Source of the DNA: an uncultured Acetatifactor sp.
Lineage (GTDB): Bacteria; Bacillota; Clostridia; Lachnospirales; Lachnospiraceae
DNA length: 12,599 nucleotides
Direction of reading: 5' to 3'
Assembly: GCA_934394665.1 (NCBI GenBank)
Contig: CAKRRS010000083.1
Span: 1-12,599, forward strand
Below are positions 1 to 8,300 of this stretch, one piece after another; within the stretch, counting starts at the first letter, position 1; each line of letters opens with the position of its first letter. Made by a program: the position numbers and the translations under genes. The notes under the pieces were generated by a model. It worked only from the letters and a program-made list of their open reading frames with translations, made no database searches and was not told the origin of the DNA.

Positions 1-772
1 TTCTGGGATTATTCTCATAGAATCCGCCGCCGGTGATATGGCTGCAGCCCTTTACCTTCACGCCTGCATTCTTGACAGACTTCATGGCCTTGACATAGAT
101 TCTGGTAGGTGCAAGCAATGCCTCTCCCAAAGTCTTACCCAGTTCGTCATAATAGGTATCCAGACTTTCTTTTGTCATATCAAATACTTTTCTTACCAGA
201 GAGAATCCATTGGAATGTACACCGGAGGAAGCGATTCCCACCAGTACATCGCCGGGTTTGATATTCTCGCCGGTGATCAGATCTTTACGTTCTACCACGC
301 CTACGGCAAATCCTGCCAGATCGTACTCATCCTCAGGCATAAGACCGGGATGCTCCGCAGTCTCACCGCCTACCAGTGCCGCGTCAGACTGCTTACAGCC
401 TTCTGCCACACCCTTTACGATCGTAGCGATCTTCTCGGGGACATTGCGTCCGCATGCGATATAATCCAGGAAAAATAAAGGTTCGCCGCCCGCACATGCC
501 ACATCGTTCACGCACATGGCTACACAGTCGATGCCGATGGTATCATGCTTGTCCATTAAAAATGCCAGCTTCAGTTTCGTACCTACACCATCGGTTCCGG
601 ACAAAAGCACGGGATCCTCCATGTCTTTGATGGCACTTAAAGAAAATGCTCCGGAGAAACCGCCGATACCGCCCATAACCTCGGGACGCATGGTCTCCTT
701 TACGTACTTCTTCATCAGTTCTACAGACTTGTAGCCTGCTTCGATGTCTACTCCAGCTTTCTTGTAATCCAT
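1..772 (-). CDS. purM: Phosphoribosylformylglycinamidine cyclo-ligase (AIR synthetase), 3' end outside window
   Basis: Cytosolic enzyme of de novo purine synthesis that closes the imidazole ring: FGAM + ATP gives AIR + ADP + phosphate. The first 257 residues are present, of about 340 usual for the family; the C-terminal quarter lies beyond position 1. Visible family motifs are a glycine-rich [10 protein letters not shown] segment near residues 34-43, the GTDGVGTK motif at about 59-66 (nucleotide/metal-binding region of the PurM/PurL/SelD superfamily), [10 protein letters not shown] at about 134-143, [12 protein letters not shown] at about 179-190, and [13 protein letters not shown] at the window edge. 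The ATG at 772 is preceded by AGGAG about 5 nt upstream. The gene begins 67 nt after the stop of purE on the same strand with no terminator between them, so the two are probably co-transcribed. The reading frame is intact throughout. The family call is confident. Confidence 0.96.
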   Translation of the reverse strand, partial: MDYKKAGVDIEAGYKSVELMKKYVKETMRPEVMGGIGGFSGAFSLSAIKDMEDPVLLSGTDGVGTKLKLAFLMDKHDTIGIDCVAMCVNDVACAGGEPLFFLDYIACGRNVPEKIATIVKGVAEGCKQSDAALVGGETAEHPGLMPEDEYDLAGFAVGVVERKDLITGENIKPGDVLVGIASSGVHSNGFSLVRKVFDMTKESLDTYYDELGKTLGEALLAPTRIYVKAMKSVKNAGVKVKGCSHITGGGFYENNPR

Positions 773-839
773 TTTCTCCTCATTTCCGCCGTGGGGGCTC
801 TTTCGTTTTATTCTGATAAATCCGCTTGGGATCTTTATC

Positions 840-1376
840 TTACTTTTTCATGCCGTCCAGGTATGCCTTATAACCGATCTCCTGCAATTTTGCATCCTTG
901 GCTTCTACCTGTTCTTTTAATTTTGCACTGTATGCTTTCAATTTTCCGAGAAGTTCTGCGTCGGAAGTTGCCAGGATCCTGGCTGCCAGAAGTCCTGCAT
1001 TGGCACCGCCGTTGATTGCTACGGTAGCTACCGGAATACCGGAGGGCATCTGTACGATGGAATACAGAGAATCTCTGCCTCCCAGGGAAGTGGTGTGCAT
1101 CGGGATACCGATGACAGGCATGGGAAAAATAGCTGCACACATGCCGGGCAGATGAGCTGCCATGCCGGCTCCGGCGATGATCACCTTGAAGCCTTTTTTC
1201 TCCGCACTCTTTGCATACTCAAAAAACACATCCGGCTCTCTGTGAGCGCTGATCACGGTCATCTCATAAGGGATGCCCAATTCTTCCAGAATGTCTGCGG
1301 CTTTCGCCATCACAGGCATATCGGAATCACTACCCATTACAATGCCAACCTTAGGGCAATTCTCTGTATTTGCCAT
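840..1376 (-). CDS. purE: N5-carboxyaminoimidazole ribonucleotide mutase, class I PurE
   Basis: 178-aa cytosolic enzyme of de novo purine synthesis that converts N5-CAIR to CAIR, one step after the AIR made by PurM. Class I PurE hallmarks are all present: MGSDSD at residues 14-19, ISAHR at 42-46, [11 protein letters not shown] at 69-79, GIPM at 90-93, [18 protein letters not shown] at 106-123 and [10 protein letters not shown] at 126-135. The length is slightly above the usual 160-170 because of a lysine-rich helical tail. The start ATG at 1376 has an excellent AGGAGG site 5 nt upstream. It is first in a purE-purM unit; no purK is seen inside the window, so the N5-CAIR supply must be encoded elsewhere. 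A promoter and a long inverted repeat in the 125-nt leader suggest dedicated regulation. Confidence 0.96.
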   Translation of the reverse strand: MANTENCPKVGIVMGSDSDMPVMAKAADILEELGIPYEMTVISAHREPDVFFEYAKSAEKKGFKVIIAGAGMAAHLPGMCAAIFPMPVIGIPMHTTSLGGRDSLYSIVQMPSGIPVATVAINGGANAGLLAARILATSDAELLGKLKAYSAKLKEQVEAKDAKLQEIGYKAYLDGMKK

Positions 1377-1392
1377 AATGTCCTCCTCATGT

Positions 1393-1408
1393 ATCGGCTC
1401 CTGCCGAT
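1393..1408 (-). promoter_or_regulatory. Small hairpin just upstream of the purE ribosome binding site
   Basis: A perfect 6-bp stem, ATCGGC/GCCGAT, with a 4-nt loop (AGGA in the minus-strand RNA) ends about 6 nt before the purE Shine-Dalgarno sequence. There is no U-tract after it, so it is not an intrinsic terminator. It may stabilise the 5' UTR or affect ribosome access; that role is inference. Confidence 0.4.
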
Positions 1409-1421
1409 TATTTACTTATGT

Positions 1422-1506
1422 AACTATTCGTAACTGCCGTACGCGAAAACGTATCCGTGATCCGCAAACTTTCCGATTCATTGCGCATCAACAGTTCCGA
1501 ATAGTT
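1422..1506 (-). promoter_or_regulatory. Long inverted repeat in the purE leader (structured leader RNA or paired operators)
   Basis: The arms at 1422-1436 and 1492-1506 are inverted copies, 14 of 15 bases matching (AACTATTCGTAACTG against CAGTTCCGAATAGTT), separated by 55 nt. The outer arm coincides with the predicted transcription start, so in RNA the extreme 5' end would pair with sequence about 70 nt downstream, enclosing two weak inner helices (CGCAA/TTGCG and TACG/CGTA). I could not match the enclosed sequence to the conserved cores of the guanine, PRPP, ZTP or THF riboswitches. As DNA, each arm contains a CGAA-type core resembling the Gram-positive PurR box, but the arms are further apart than the roughly 16-17 bp usual for Bacillus PurR. 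RNA structure and protein operator are both possible. Confidence 0.5.
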
Positions 1507-1508
1507 CT

Positions 1509-1537
1509 AGTGTACTAAAATCTGCCCGATGTTGCAA
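1509..1537 (-). promoter_or_regulatory. Predicted sigma-A promoter of purE-purM
   Basis: Reading the minus strand, TTGCAA (1537-1532) is followed by a 17-bp spacer and TACACT (1514-1509), a good -35/-10 pair. The start site would fall near 1502-1505, giving a leader of about 125 nt before the purE ATG. The -35 lies in the palindrome GTTGCAAC, and an AT-rich 9-bp inverted repeat sits immediately upstream. Confidence 0.6.
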
Positions 1538-1539
1538 CG

Positions 1540-1561
1540 GTTTTATAAAATCTTATAAAAC
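1540..1561. repeat. AT-rich inverted repeat upstream of the purE -35
   Basis: GTTTTATAA and TTATAAAAC form a perfect 9-bp inverted repeat around AATC, placed 2 bp upstream of the predicted -35 box. It could be an UP-element-like A/T tract or an operator half of the purE promoter. As a hairpin it is too AT-rich to be a convincing terminator for the upstream peptidase gene. Confidence 0.4.
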
Positions 1562-1597
1562 TATTCCACACGCATCGCAAAAGCTCCGCTTCAAGTC

Positions 1598-3676
1598 TCA
1601 CGCACCGAACGGCTCATTCAGTTCTTCCGTTCCGGGCAGCACAAATCTTCCGTCCCGGATGATCACGATCCGCTCTCCGTCCGCTTTTACTGCGGCAAGC
1701 TCCTCCAGTTCATCATAAGGAATAGTGATGTCCGTGTGGCAGTTAAAATATGCCTTCGCCGGATTGACCTTCCGAAGCTTTGCCACTTCATTTTCCCTGG
1801 CAACGATCTCCTTGCCGTCCGGATTATAGACTTTCACGTCTTCCGCATGGGAATAACAGGTATCTCCCACAGCAAAATGGGGTCCCATTTTCTCCGCGAT
1901 CAGGATCGGCATCTTCGCCTCCACACCAAGCCGCTTTGCAGCCACATAAGCCGTGGTGTTTGTTCCGATGGCAAACTCTCCGATCGGCAGTGTCTTATGA
2001 CGGAACAAAATGTTTTCCTTAATAAATGCCTTGTTTTCTTCCTCTGCCTCGAAATTCGTACAGGAATAGTCCTTGATCCTGCCGTTTTCGAATACGATCT
2101 CCAGATTCTTGTACTCCAGTCCGTTTAAGAATACTTTGGTCACATGCAGCACACCGTTCGTCCCGGACAATACCGGTGACGTAAACACCTCACCTACCGG
2201 GATATTCACGTCCGCCACACAGTTTTCAAAAATCGTCTCTTTGGCAGGATCATTTAACTTCCACAGATTCACGGTCAGATCCGTATGATTTCCATGGTAT
2301 CCTTTGATCTCACAATGATCCGCCTGATCCAGCGCATCAATGATCGTCTGCTGGATTCTCTGATATTTCTTATAATCCAGCGTGTTGATCCGTATTGTCT
2401 CACGGAAAAGTTCTTCAAAGCAGTCCCCGACCGTAGGTAACGGAAAAGCAATGATCGTAAAGCTGCGCTCTTCTTCGATGATATACTGTCTCTGCAGCTG
2501 TCCCATCTGCGTACGGTGATCCACCAAAAGCGCATTCTGTTCCTCTGTCAGTTTCAGGCACTCCGCCTTGTTGACCGGTTCAAAATCCGGTTCCCCGAAA
2601 GTCTCCACCACCGCGGGACCCGCATACTCTCTTGCTTCCTTTTTATATTTTTCAAAAGCGGTGTGCATCACTTCCAGCTTGCGGCTGCAATACATCTTGT
2701 CTAAGAACAGCGCCTTGTCATCCTTGTGGTCGAACTCGTACTGTCTGTTCGGGCTGACACTGTAGAAGCCGTTCTTGTAGATCGACGGATTGTATAAAAT
2801 GCTGGCTGCCGCGCGATAGATCACGGGCTTTAGTCCCATCTTCGCAAAATTTTCCAGACTTCTTCGCATCATGCGTTCGAAACCTAACTGATAACGGACA
2901 TCCACGGTGGCCTTTTTCGACAGATCCTTGCCGGTCACTTCGAAACCGATACGATACCCTTCCGTATACGTATCCGCCATGGTGTGAATCGTCTCTTCTG
3001 GCAGGGAATTCAGAAATTCCGCCATTTTTAGTTCACTTTTGCCCACATATTCCCCGTAAGTGTATAAATAACGCAGATCTGTCAGATCCGCTGTCAAGAG
3101 AATCTCAGCAGCAAAATTATTTTCCGGGGATACCAGTTCTCTCACTCGCTCTTCCGCCGCTACGTCCGCATAATCGCTGACGAACCAGTAGAGAATCTCC
3201 CGGATGGATTCATAGGAAGGCAGTTTGTGGTTTTCCTGTTTTTCATATACAAACGCGGCATATACCTCGGAGAAAAGCTCCATCCGGATCACCAGTTCCA
3301 CCAGTCTCCCTTCGTAGGTAAATCCGATCAGACTCCGCATCTCCGTATAGAGAAACGACATCATCGCACCGAACGCTTCACCAAGCTTACGGACCGCTGC
3401 CGCCGGATTGGCGAAGCTATGCTCATACTGCCCCGGCAAAATATCTTCATACAGCGCATGATTCCGCTGCTTCAGTTCTTCCAGGGACGCCGTCTTCAGA
3501 CCGCCCTGTTCCAGGAACTGCCTATTCTCCTCAATCATCAATAAAAACTTTGCCACTGTGGCAAAATACTCTTTCCAGGGCTGCCAATCTTCTCCCTGCC
3601 AGTCTTCCCCGGGAATTTCCCGGATCCGGTCCAGTGCCAGTTCCAGCCGTTCCAATAAAAGTTCTCTTTCTTCCAT
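1598..3676 (-). CDS. M29-family metallo-aminopeptidase with long N-terminal extension
   Basis: 692-aa predicted cytosolic zinc/cobalt-dependent aminopeptidase that removes N-terminal residues from peptides. The C-terminal part carries the M29 landmarks in order: GEVFTSP (Glu about 496), GEFAIGTN (Glu about 567), a GPHFAVG segment with His about 600 and Tyr about 608, and NCHTDIT with His about 647 and Asp about 649. These match the two Glu, two His, Tyr and Asp that ligate metal or sit in the active site of Thermus AmpT-type enzymes. Family members are usually about 370-410 aa, so 280 or so N-terminal residues are extra; these are helical, acidic and lack recognisable motifs. There is no signal peptide. 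The ATG at 3676 has AAGGAG 10 nt upstream. The gene stands alone with a 134-bp gap upstream and no confident promoter. An orphan N-terminal domain is an alternative reading of the extension; the peptidase call is strong. Confidence 0.85.
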   Translation of the reverse strand: MEERELLLERLELALDRIREIPGEDWQGEDWQPWKEYFATVAKFLLMIEENRQFLEQGGLKTASLEELKQRNHALYEDILPGQYEHSFANPAAAVRKLGEAFGAMMSFLYTEMRSLIGFTYEGRLVELVIRMELFSEVYAAFVYEKQENHKLPSYESIREILYWFVSDYADVAAEERVRELVSPENNFAAEILLTADLTDLRYLYTYGEYVGKSELKMAEFLNSLPEETIHTMADTYTEGYRIGFEVTGKDLSKKATVDVRYQLGFERMMRRSLENFAKMGLKPVIYRAAASILYNPSIYKNGFYSVSPNRQYEFDHKDDKALFLDKMYCSRKLEVMHTAFEKYKKEAREYAGPAVVETFGEPDFEPVNKAECLKLTEEQNALLVDHRTQMGQLQRQYIIEEERSFTIIAFPLPTVGDCFEELFRETIRINTLDYKKYQRIQQTIIDALDQADHCEIKGYHGNHTDLTVNLWKLNDPAKETIFENCVADVNIPVGEVFTSPVLSGTNGVLHVTKVFLNGLEYKNLEIVFENGRIKDYSCTNFEAEEENKAFIKENILFRHKTLPIGEFAIGTNTTAYVAAKRLGVEAKMPILIAEKMGPHFAVGDTCYSHAEDVKVYNPDGKEIVARENEVAKLRKVNPAKAYFNCHTDITIPYDELEELAAVKADGERIVIIRDGRFVLPGTEELNEPFGA

Positions 3677-3810
3677 GTATTGTTTGCTCCTTACTACCCA
3701 AAATTACCATTTTTTCGAAGTATCTAATGTTCTCCGTGTATTTTTAACCTTCCGAAGCATTTCTAAACTTCTTACTTTTTAATAATATAGAAACTTCTTT
3801 CATATCTATT

Positions 3811-4128
3811 CTACAAGCGATTCCCCAGATATAATAAAAAACTGATTCCTGCCAGTGCAGCAAAATTAAACACCGTTCCCAATACCGGAAAAATCCGGTA
3901 GATATCCTTATCCCGGATCGTCACGATTCCCAGTATCAGACCAATCAGGGAATAGATCGTCGCAAGCAATCCGGTGACGCCGTATCCGCCGTGCATCACT
4001 CCACCGCCGCGATAAGACAGATAGATCACGATTCCGATCGACACCAGGCTGATCACCCCCAGGATCGTCGACATGATTGCTTTGTCCGAATGCTTTTTAT
4101 TCGTAAAAATATAGTTCTTTTTTCGCAT
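3811..4128 (-). CDS. Small membrane protein, DUF6142-like
   Basis: 105-aa predicted inner-membrane protein starting MRKKNYIFTNKKHSDKA, with a basic cytoplasmic N-terminus and three hydrophobic segments at about residues 18-38, 49-71 and 78-100. It ends at GNRL. The pattern, including the IFTNKKHSDKAIMS start and a glycine-rich loop (YRGGGVMHGGYG) after the first segment, fits small Lachnospiraceae proteins annotated DUF6142; function is unknown. An in-frame upstream ATG at 4194 would add 22 residues, but it lies inside a terminator hairpin (4184-4213), so the ATG at 4128 with a weak GAGAGAG site is preferred. It sits downstream of a 50-aa membrane protein on the same strand, from which it is separated by that terminator. 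Confidence 0.7.
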   Translation of the reverse strand: MRKKNYIFTNKKHSDKAIMSTILGVISLVSIGIVIYLSYRGGGVMHGGYGVTGLLATIYSLIGLILGIVTIRDKDIYRIFPVLGTVFNFAALAGISFLLYLGNRL

Positions 4129-4183
4129 AATACTCTCTCTGCTCTTTCTAACATTCCGCGGCAAGTTTACACCGCAAAATTCC

Positions 4184-4213
4184 AAAAAGGGCACTTCCTG
4201 TATGGAAATGCCC
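4184..4213 (-). terminator. Intrinsic terminator after the 50-aa membrane protein
   Basis: On the minus strand a 10-bp stem (GGGCATTTCC with GGAAGTGCCC, one G-U pair) with the 5-nt loop ATACA is followed by five Ts. It lies 39 nt past the stop of the 50-aa gene and upstream of the DUF6142-like start. Confidence 0.8.
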
Positions 4214-4251
4214 GATTTCTGCGTCTGAACACGCCTTCTTCTCTTGTATGT

Positions 4252-4404
4252 CTAGAATAAAATACGGGACTTGCCGGATACCAGTTTGCCGCCGCTGATG
4301 ATCAGCAATACACCTGCCGCGATTCCGACTACCAGGGAGATCACTCCCAATACAATATTGAGTGCACCCGCACCACGCATGATCTTATAGATTTTCTCTT
4401 CCAT
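4252..4404 (-). CDS. 50-aa single-pass or hairpin membrane protein of unknown function
   Basis: This short gene starts at an ATG at 4404 with a perfect AGGAGG 5 nt upstream and ends with TAG at 4252. The product starts MEEKIYKIMRGAGALNIVLG, has one long hydrophobic stretch at about residues 14-37 containing glycines, and a short basic tail ending SGKSRILF. The strong ribosome binding site, the amphipathic basic N-terminus and the terminator just downstream argue that it is real. I do not recognise a characterised family. It could be a small membrane modulator, but nothing in the sequence shows that. Confidence 0.72.
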   Translation of the reverse strand: MEEKIYKIMRGAGALNIVLGVISLVVGIAAGVLLIISGGKLVSGKSRILF

Positions 4405-4531
4405 GGAATCCTCCTGACTTTTCTATTTTCCCGAATCTATCGTTTCTGTCTTTCCGTTATCTGTCTTCACATGTTATTACTGCTATACTTAATGCTCACC
4501 GATTACTTCGAAGCATCACCTTCTGCTCTTT

Positions 4532-5209
4532 TTAAGCACCATATACAGCATAATACTCGTCGATTGCCTTTTTCAGGGTATCGTCGATATACACGGTTCC
4601 CTTGTAAGGCTTGTGATACAGATGATCGATGACATCCTGCATCGTTACGATCGCATGTGCATCAAAACCATACTTTTCCTTGATCTCTTCCAGGGCGCTG
4701 ACTTTACCGCCCAGGCCCTTCTCCATACGGTTCAGGGATACCATTAAGCCAACGATCTCTACATTTGCGGCTCCTCTTACCTTAGGCACCGTCTCTTCCA
4801 TAGACTTGCCGGAAGTGGTTACATCCTCGATCATAACGACTCTGTCGCCGTCTTTCAGTGTACTTCCTAAGAAGCTTCCCTTATCCGCACCATGATCCTT
4901 CTCTTCCTTACGGTCGGAACAGTAGCGAACCTCTTTGCCGTATAATCTGCTGTATGCCACAGCGGTTACGACACTGATGGGAATGCCCTTATATGCCGGT
5001 CCGAACAGCACATCAAAATCATCACCGTACACATCATGAATTGCCTTGGCATAGCTCTCGCCCAGCTTCATCAGCTGAGAACCGGTCACATATGCACCTG
5101 CGTTCATAAAAAAAGGAGACTTTCTGCCGCTCTTTAATGTAAACTCGCCAAACTTTAATGCCTGACAATCTACCATGAACTCGATAAAATCCTGCTTGTA
5201 CTGTTCCAT
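4532..5209 (-). CDS. pyrE: Orotate phosphoribosyltransferase
   Basis: 225-aa cytosolic enzyme of pyrimidine synthesis: orotate + PRPP gives OMP + PPi. The PRPP-binding signature VVMIEDVTTSGKS lies at residues 124-136. The mobile catalytic loop RKEEKDHG is at 100-107, and LKSGRKSPFF at 25-34 and FGPAYKGIPIS at 69-79 are typical OPRTase substrate-site segments. The start chosen is the ATG at 5209 (MEQYKQ), 11 nt after GGAGG. A TTG nine bases upstream (5218) is in frame, but it lies only about 2 nt from GGAGG, too close for efficient initiation, although the 11-nt spacing of the ATG is itself long. No other pyrimidine gene adjoins it, so it is an isolated pyr gene here. It has its own promoter but no visible PyrR attenuator. 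Confidence 0.95.
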   Translation of the reverse strand: MEQYKQDFIEFMVDCQALKFGEFTLKSGRKSPFFMNAGAYVTGSQLMKLGESYAKAIHDVYGDDFDVLFGPAYKGIPISVVTAVAYSRLYGKEVRYCSDRKEEKDHGADKGSFLGSTLKDGDRVVMIEDVTTSGKSMEETVPKVRGAANVEIVGLMVSLNRMEKGLGGKVSALEEIKEKYGFDAHAIVTMQDVIDHLYHKPYKGTVYIDDTLKKAIDEYYAVYGA

Positions 5210-5258
5210 TCTATACAAAACCTCCGTAAATTCTATATCTTTGCAAGTTCTGTCCTAT

Positions 5259-5287
5259 ATCTTATCATATTTTCTTTGAACATTCAA
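5259..5287 (-). promoter_or_regulatory. Predicted sigma-A promoter of pyrE
   Basis: On the minus strand TTGAAT (5287-5282) and TAAGAT (5264-5259) are separated by 17 bp. The -35 forms half of the small inverted repeat TTGAA-TG-TTCAA (5276-5287). The leader to the ATG would be about 43 nt, too short for a large riboswitch. There is no terminator between the permease stop and this promoter, so read-through from the transporter operon is also possible. Confidence 0.5.
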
Positions 5288-5295
5288 CGTATGAA

Positions 5296-5326
5296 TTCTT
5301 ATTCCCTGTTCTTATTCCCTGTTCTT
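5296..5326. repeat. 13-bp tandem repeat across the permease stop codon
   Basis: ATTCCCTGTTCTT occurs twice in tandem (5301-5313, 5314-5326), with a partial third copy (TTCTT) at 5296-5300. On the coding strand the first unit holds the last codons (KNRE) and the TAA of the permease; the next copy is downstream of the stop. It is probably a slippage duplication with no coding effect. Confidence 0.85.
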
Positions 5327-8300
5327 CAGTACTTCCGCCGGCACCAGTTTATGCAGTCTGCGTACCAGGAGGAAATTGATCACCAGATAGCAGAGCAGGA
5401 TGCCGCCGTAGATCATGCCGTACAGCTGCGGAGGATACTGTAACTCCATACCGATCGCCACGTTGGAAATACAGTACGGATAGATTAAGTCCATTCCCCA
5501 TTTTGCCGCCGGTATGCAGATCAGTGCTCCCAGTGCGATCACATAGAAATTCCCGTCGAGGTAAAGCTTCCGGATCTCCCTTTTCCGGTAACCGAATACC
5601 TTCATCAGAGAAATCGAAAATGCGGAGCGGTCGATCATCACTTTCATCATCAAATACATGACAATCATGAAGATCAGCGCGGAAATCGCCGTCAGCATAA
5701 TGATCATGGGACCCATCATATTGGAAAACACCTGAGAACTTTCTTCGATATTTTCCCTCGAAACGGTCGCATAGAGTCTGCCATTATCGATATCCAGTGC
5801 GTGATCGGCAAATACCACATTATAATAATCCTCGTCCTGATCGAACAGTTCCTGCATGGCATCCCGGTCCATAAATACATAGACGCCGGAAGAAAACTTC
5901 ACAATATCTTTCACGGTAAAAGCATAGTCACGCTCTCCCACTTCATCGGACAGCACCAGCTTCCCACCGACCTTCACACCGAATTTCTGTGCCGCGGCAC
6001 TGGAGATCACGATCTCATTTTTCTTTTTACCGGTCTCTATCGGAAAATAGGGATTGTCCTCATCGATTCCCAGTACCGTCACATCCAGATTGTATCCGTA
6101 GGCTTCCTTTTTTAACGTCTCCGCATACGCCGGTGTCCCACCCACTGGTACCTCTTCCGTAGGGTATTTGTAAGTATACATATAGGCATACTTCGTCTCT
6201 TCCAGACAGGCATTTCCAAAGTTTGTGCATAATACATAAGTGTTAACAGACAGTATCAGAATCAACAGACAGATAAACATTCCAATCACGACAGCTGCCG
6301 CAGACCGCAGTTCCCGAAGGAGCTGTCGGATCCGGAATCTGCTTACGAAATTTAAGTTTCCCAGATGCATATCCCGGATTTTTCCTGCCCTGCCGGCAGT
6401 CTGCTCGTTGCGAAGCAGTGACAATGCCGTGCGTTTCAGCTTTTTGCTGATGACCAGACAATTAACCAAAGCCGCGGTCACAGGCGGCATGACCATGCTG
6501 TAGCCTAACAGATAGCCGGGTGTCACGATACTCATGGGCGGCAGGGAATAATAGGTCAGGGTATCTTCCATCTGCCAGCCGGTGCCGTATTTCGAGAATC
6601 CCAGAACACATCCCACTGCACCGCCGAGGAAAGAGATCAGCATAGGATTCAGCAGATAATGAAACAACAGCTGCCCTCTGGTCACTCCCAGCGCATACAG
6701 CGCACCGATGACGCTGCTCTCCTTTTCAATGCTATGTACCACGAATACTGAGATTACGTAAGTAAACATGATCATCAGGATGACTCCCGACAGCATTCCT
6801 GCCAGTTTATTCAATACTACATCTCCTGCTGCCGCATCAATACGCGGATTGTCCCCTGCTACCAGGAACTGCGTCAGGTTATCAATATCGAAGGTAAAAT
6901 ACTCATCGATCATATCATTCGCTTCGTCCTGCAATTCCTGCACGCCGTCACGAAGTTCCCTCGTGCCGTCCGCGATTTCGTTCACCGCATCCGTATAGTC
7001 AATGATTCCTTCCCGGAAATCTTCCAGATCCGCAAGCGTATCCTTTGCCTCTTTCAGAGAATCCCGAAGTGTGGCATCCACACTGCTGCCCTCTGCCATC
7101 AGCCGGTCCAGTTCGTCCTTGTAGTTCTCTGCGGTAAGCTCCACATTGATGCCGCTTTCCGTAAGCTGTGCTTCTACCAGATCCATCACCGCATCCACCA
7201 CGGCATCGGTACCATCGACCAATGGTTCGCTTGCTGTATACAACACACTCAGTCCCTGGAACAGCTGCTGGGAACCGCCTGCTGCCTCTCCGACGCCCGC
7301 AGTATAGGCTTTGACGCCGTCCCGAAACTGTGCCACGGGATTTAGTTGTGCTTTCACCTGTTCCAGTCCTGTAGCATACGCTGCCCCCTGTCCGCCGGGT
7401 AATGCCGTCTTTAACAATGTGCTCAGTTCATCCAGCTGTGCTGCATAACCATCCTGCGTCAACCCGGAAAAAGGAATTCCATACGCAGCAAGCGGTGCAA
7501 GCTGCACCTCCAGCTGTTCATTCACCATACCAAGAATCGCGCCAAAGATTGCATCCGCTCCCTGATTCAGTGCGCCGCTGTTCTCCGTGATCTGACTCAT
7601 GCCTCCCACCAGTGCTCCGCCCCCTGCAGAGGCCGCATTGACACCGTCCGTATAAGATTTTACCCCGTCCTTAAACTCCTGCAGCTCTTCCAGAGACTTC
7701 TTCGCATCCTGCAGATCCTGCCGGACAGAAGCCGTATAAGCATGCGGATTTGCGATCATTGTATTCAGCTGTTGCTCATAGCTTCCGGAAGTCAGTGTCA
7801 CTTCCACACCGGCATCTTTTAAGCTGTCATTCACCTGTTCCAGCATGGCATCAAACAGCGTATCCGCCGCATCCGTCAGATCCGCATTATGCTCTGCCAG
7901 TTCATCCACGCCGTCTGCCAGTTCGCTCACACCGTCCAAAAGTTCCTGAATGCCGTCCTGCATATCATTTTTCGTCTCTTCTGCATCTGCCAGCATTTCC
8001 AGAAAATAGGGATCGGTCACCTTGTCTCTGTCCAGTGCAAAAGACTGCAGCAGCTCTTTCAGCTCCTGATCCGTCGCAGCACCGTTCAACAGATAAGTAT
8101 ACGTATAATCTTCCGTCCGGAAATTCTGTCCGTTCGCTTTCAATAACTCGTAATCTTCGTCTGTAACAAATCCGAAACCGAACAGATTGCTGTCCACCGT
8201 GGTATCCGAAGTTTTCTCGTATGCCGCGTCATAGTCCGGTGTGCTTCCGATTCCGGCGACGGTAAAATCTCTTCCGCCTACCGTAACGGTATCTCCTAAC

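Noticed and set aside
38..478. Plus-strand open frames opposite purM
   Set aside because: They are antisense to a clearly conserved enzyme, without ribosome binding sites or recognisable protein features.
1377..1506. A guanine/adenine riboswitch upstream of purE
   Set aside because: The three-helix outline is suggestive, but the conserved junction sequences (TATA at the first junction, TTTCTACC at the second) and kissing loops are not present.
3677..3810. Similar AAGAAGTTT segments and CGAAG motifs upstream of the peptidase gene
   Set aside because: Short AT-rich similarities without a consistent spacing or palindrome; I found no promoter or operator convincing enough to list.
4129..4194. 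Extended N-terminus (22 extra residues) for the DUF6142-like protein
   Set aside because: The ATG at 4194 lies within an intrinsic terminator hairpin and has no Shine-Dalgarno; the internal ATG at 4128 starts with a typical basic membrane-protein N-terminus.
4405..4531. Possible terminator or promoter between pyrE and the 50-aa gene
   Set aside because: Only a 5-bp stem (ATGCT/AGCAT) with no T-run, and no -35/-10 pair with acceptable spacing.
5210..5218. TTG start for pyrE adding three residues
   Set aside because: It leaves only about 2 nt between GGAGG and the codon; the ATG at 5209 gives the usual MEQY-type start.
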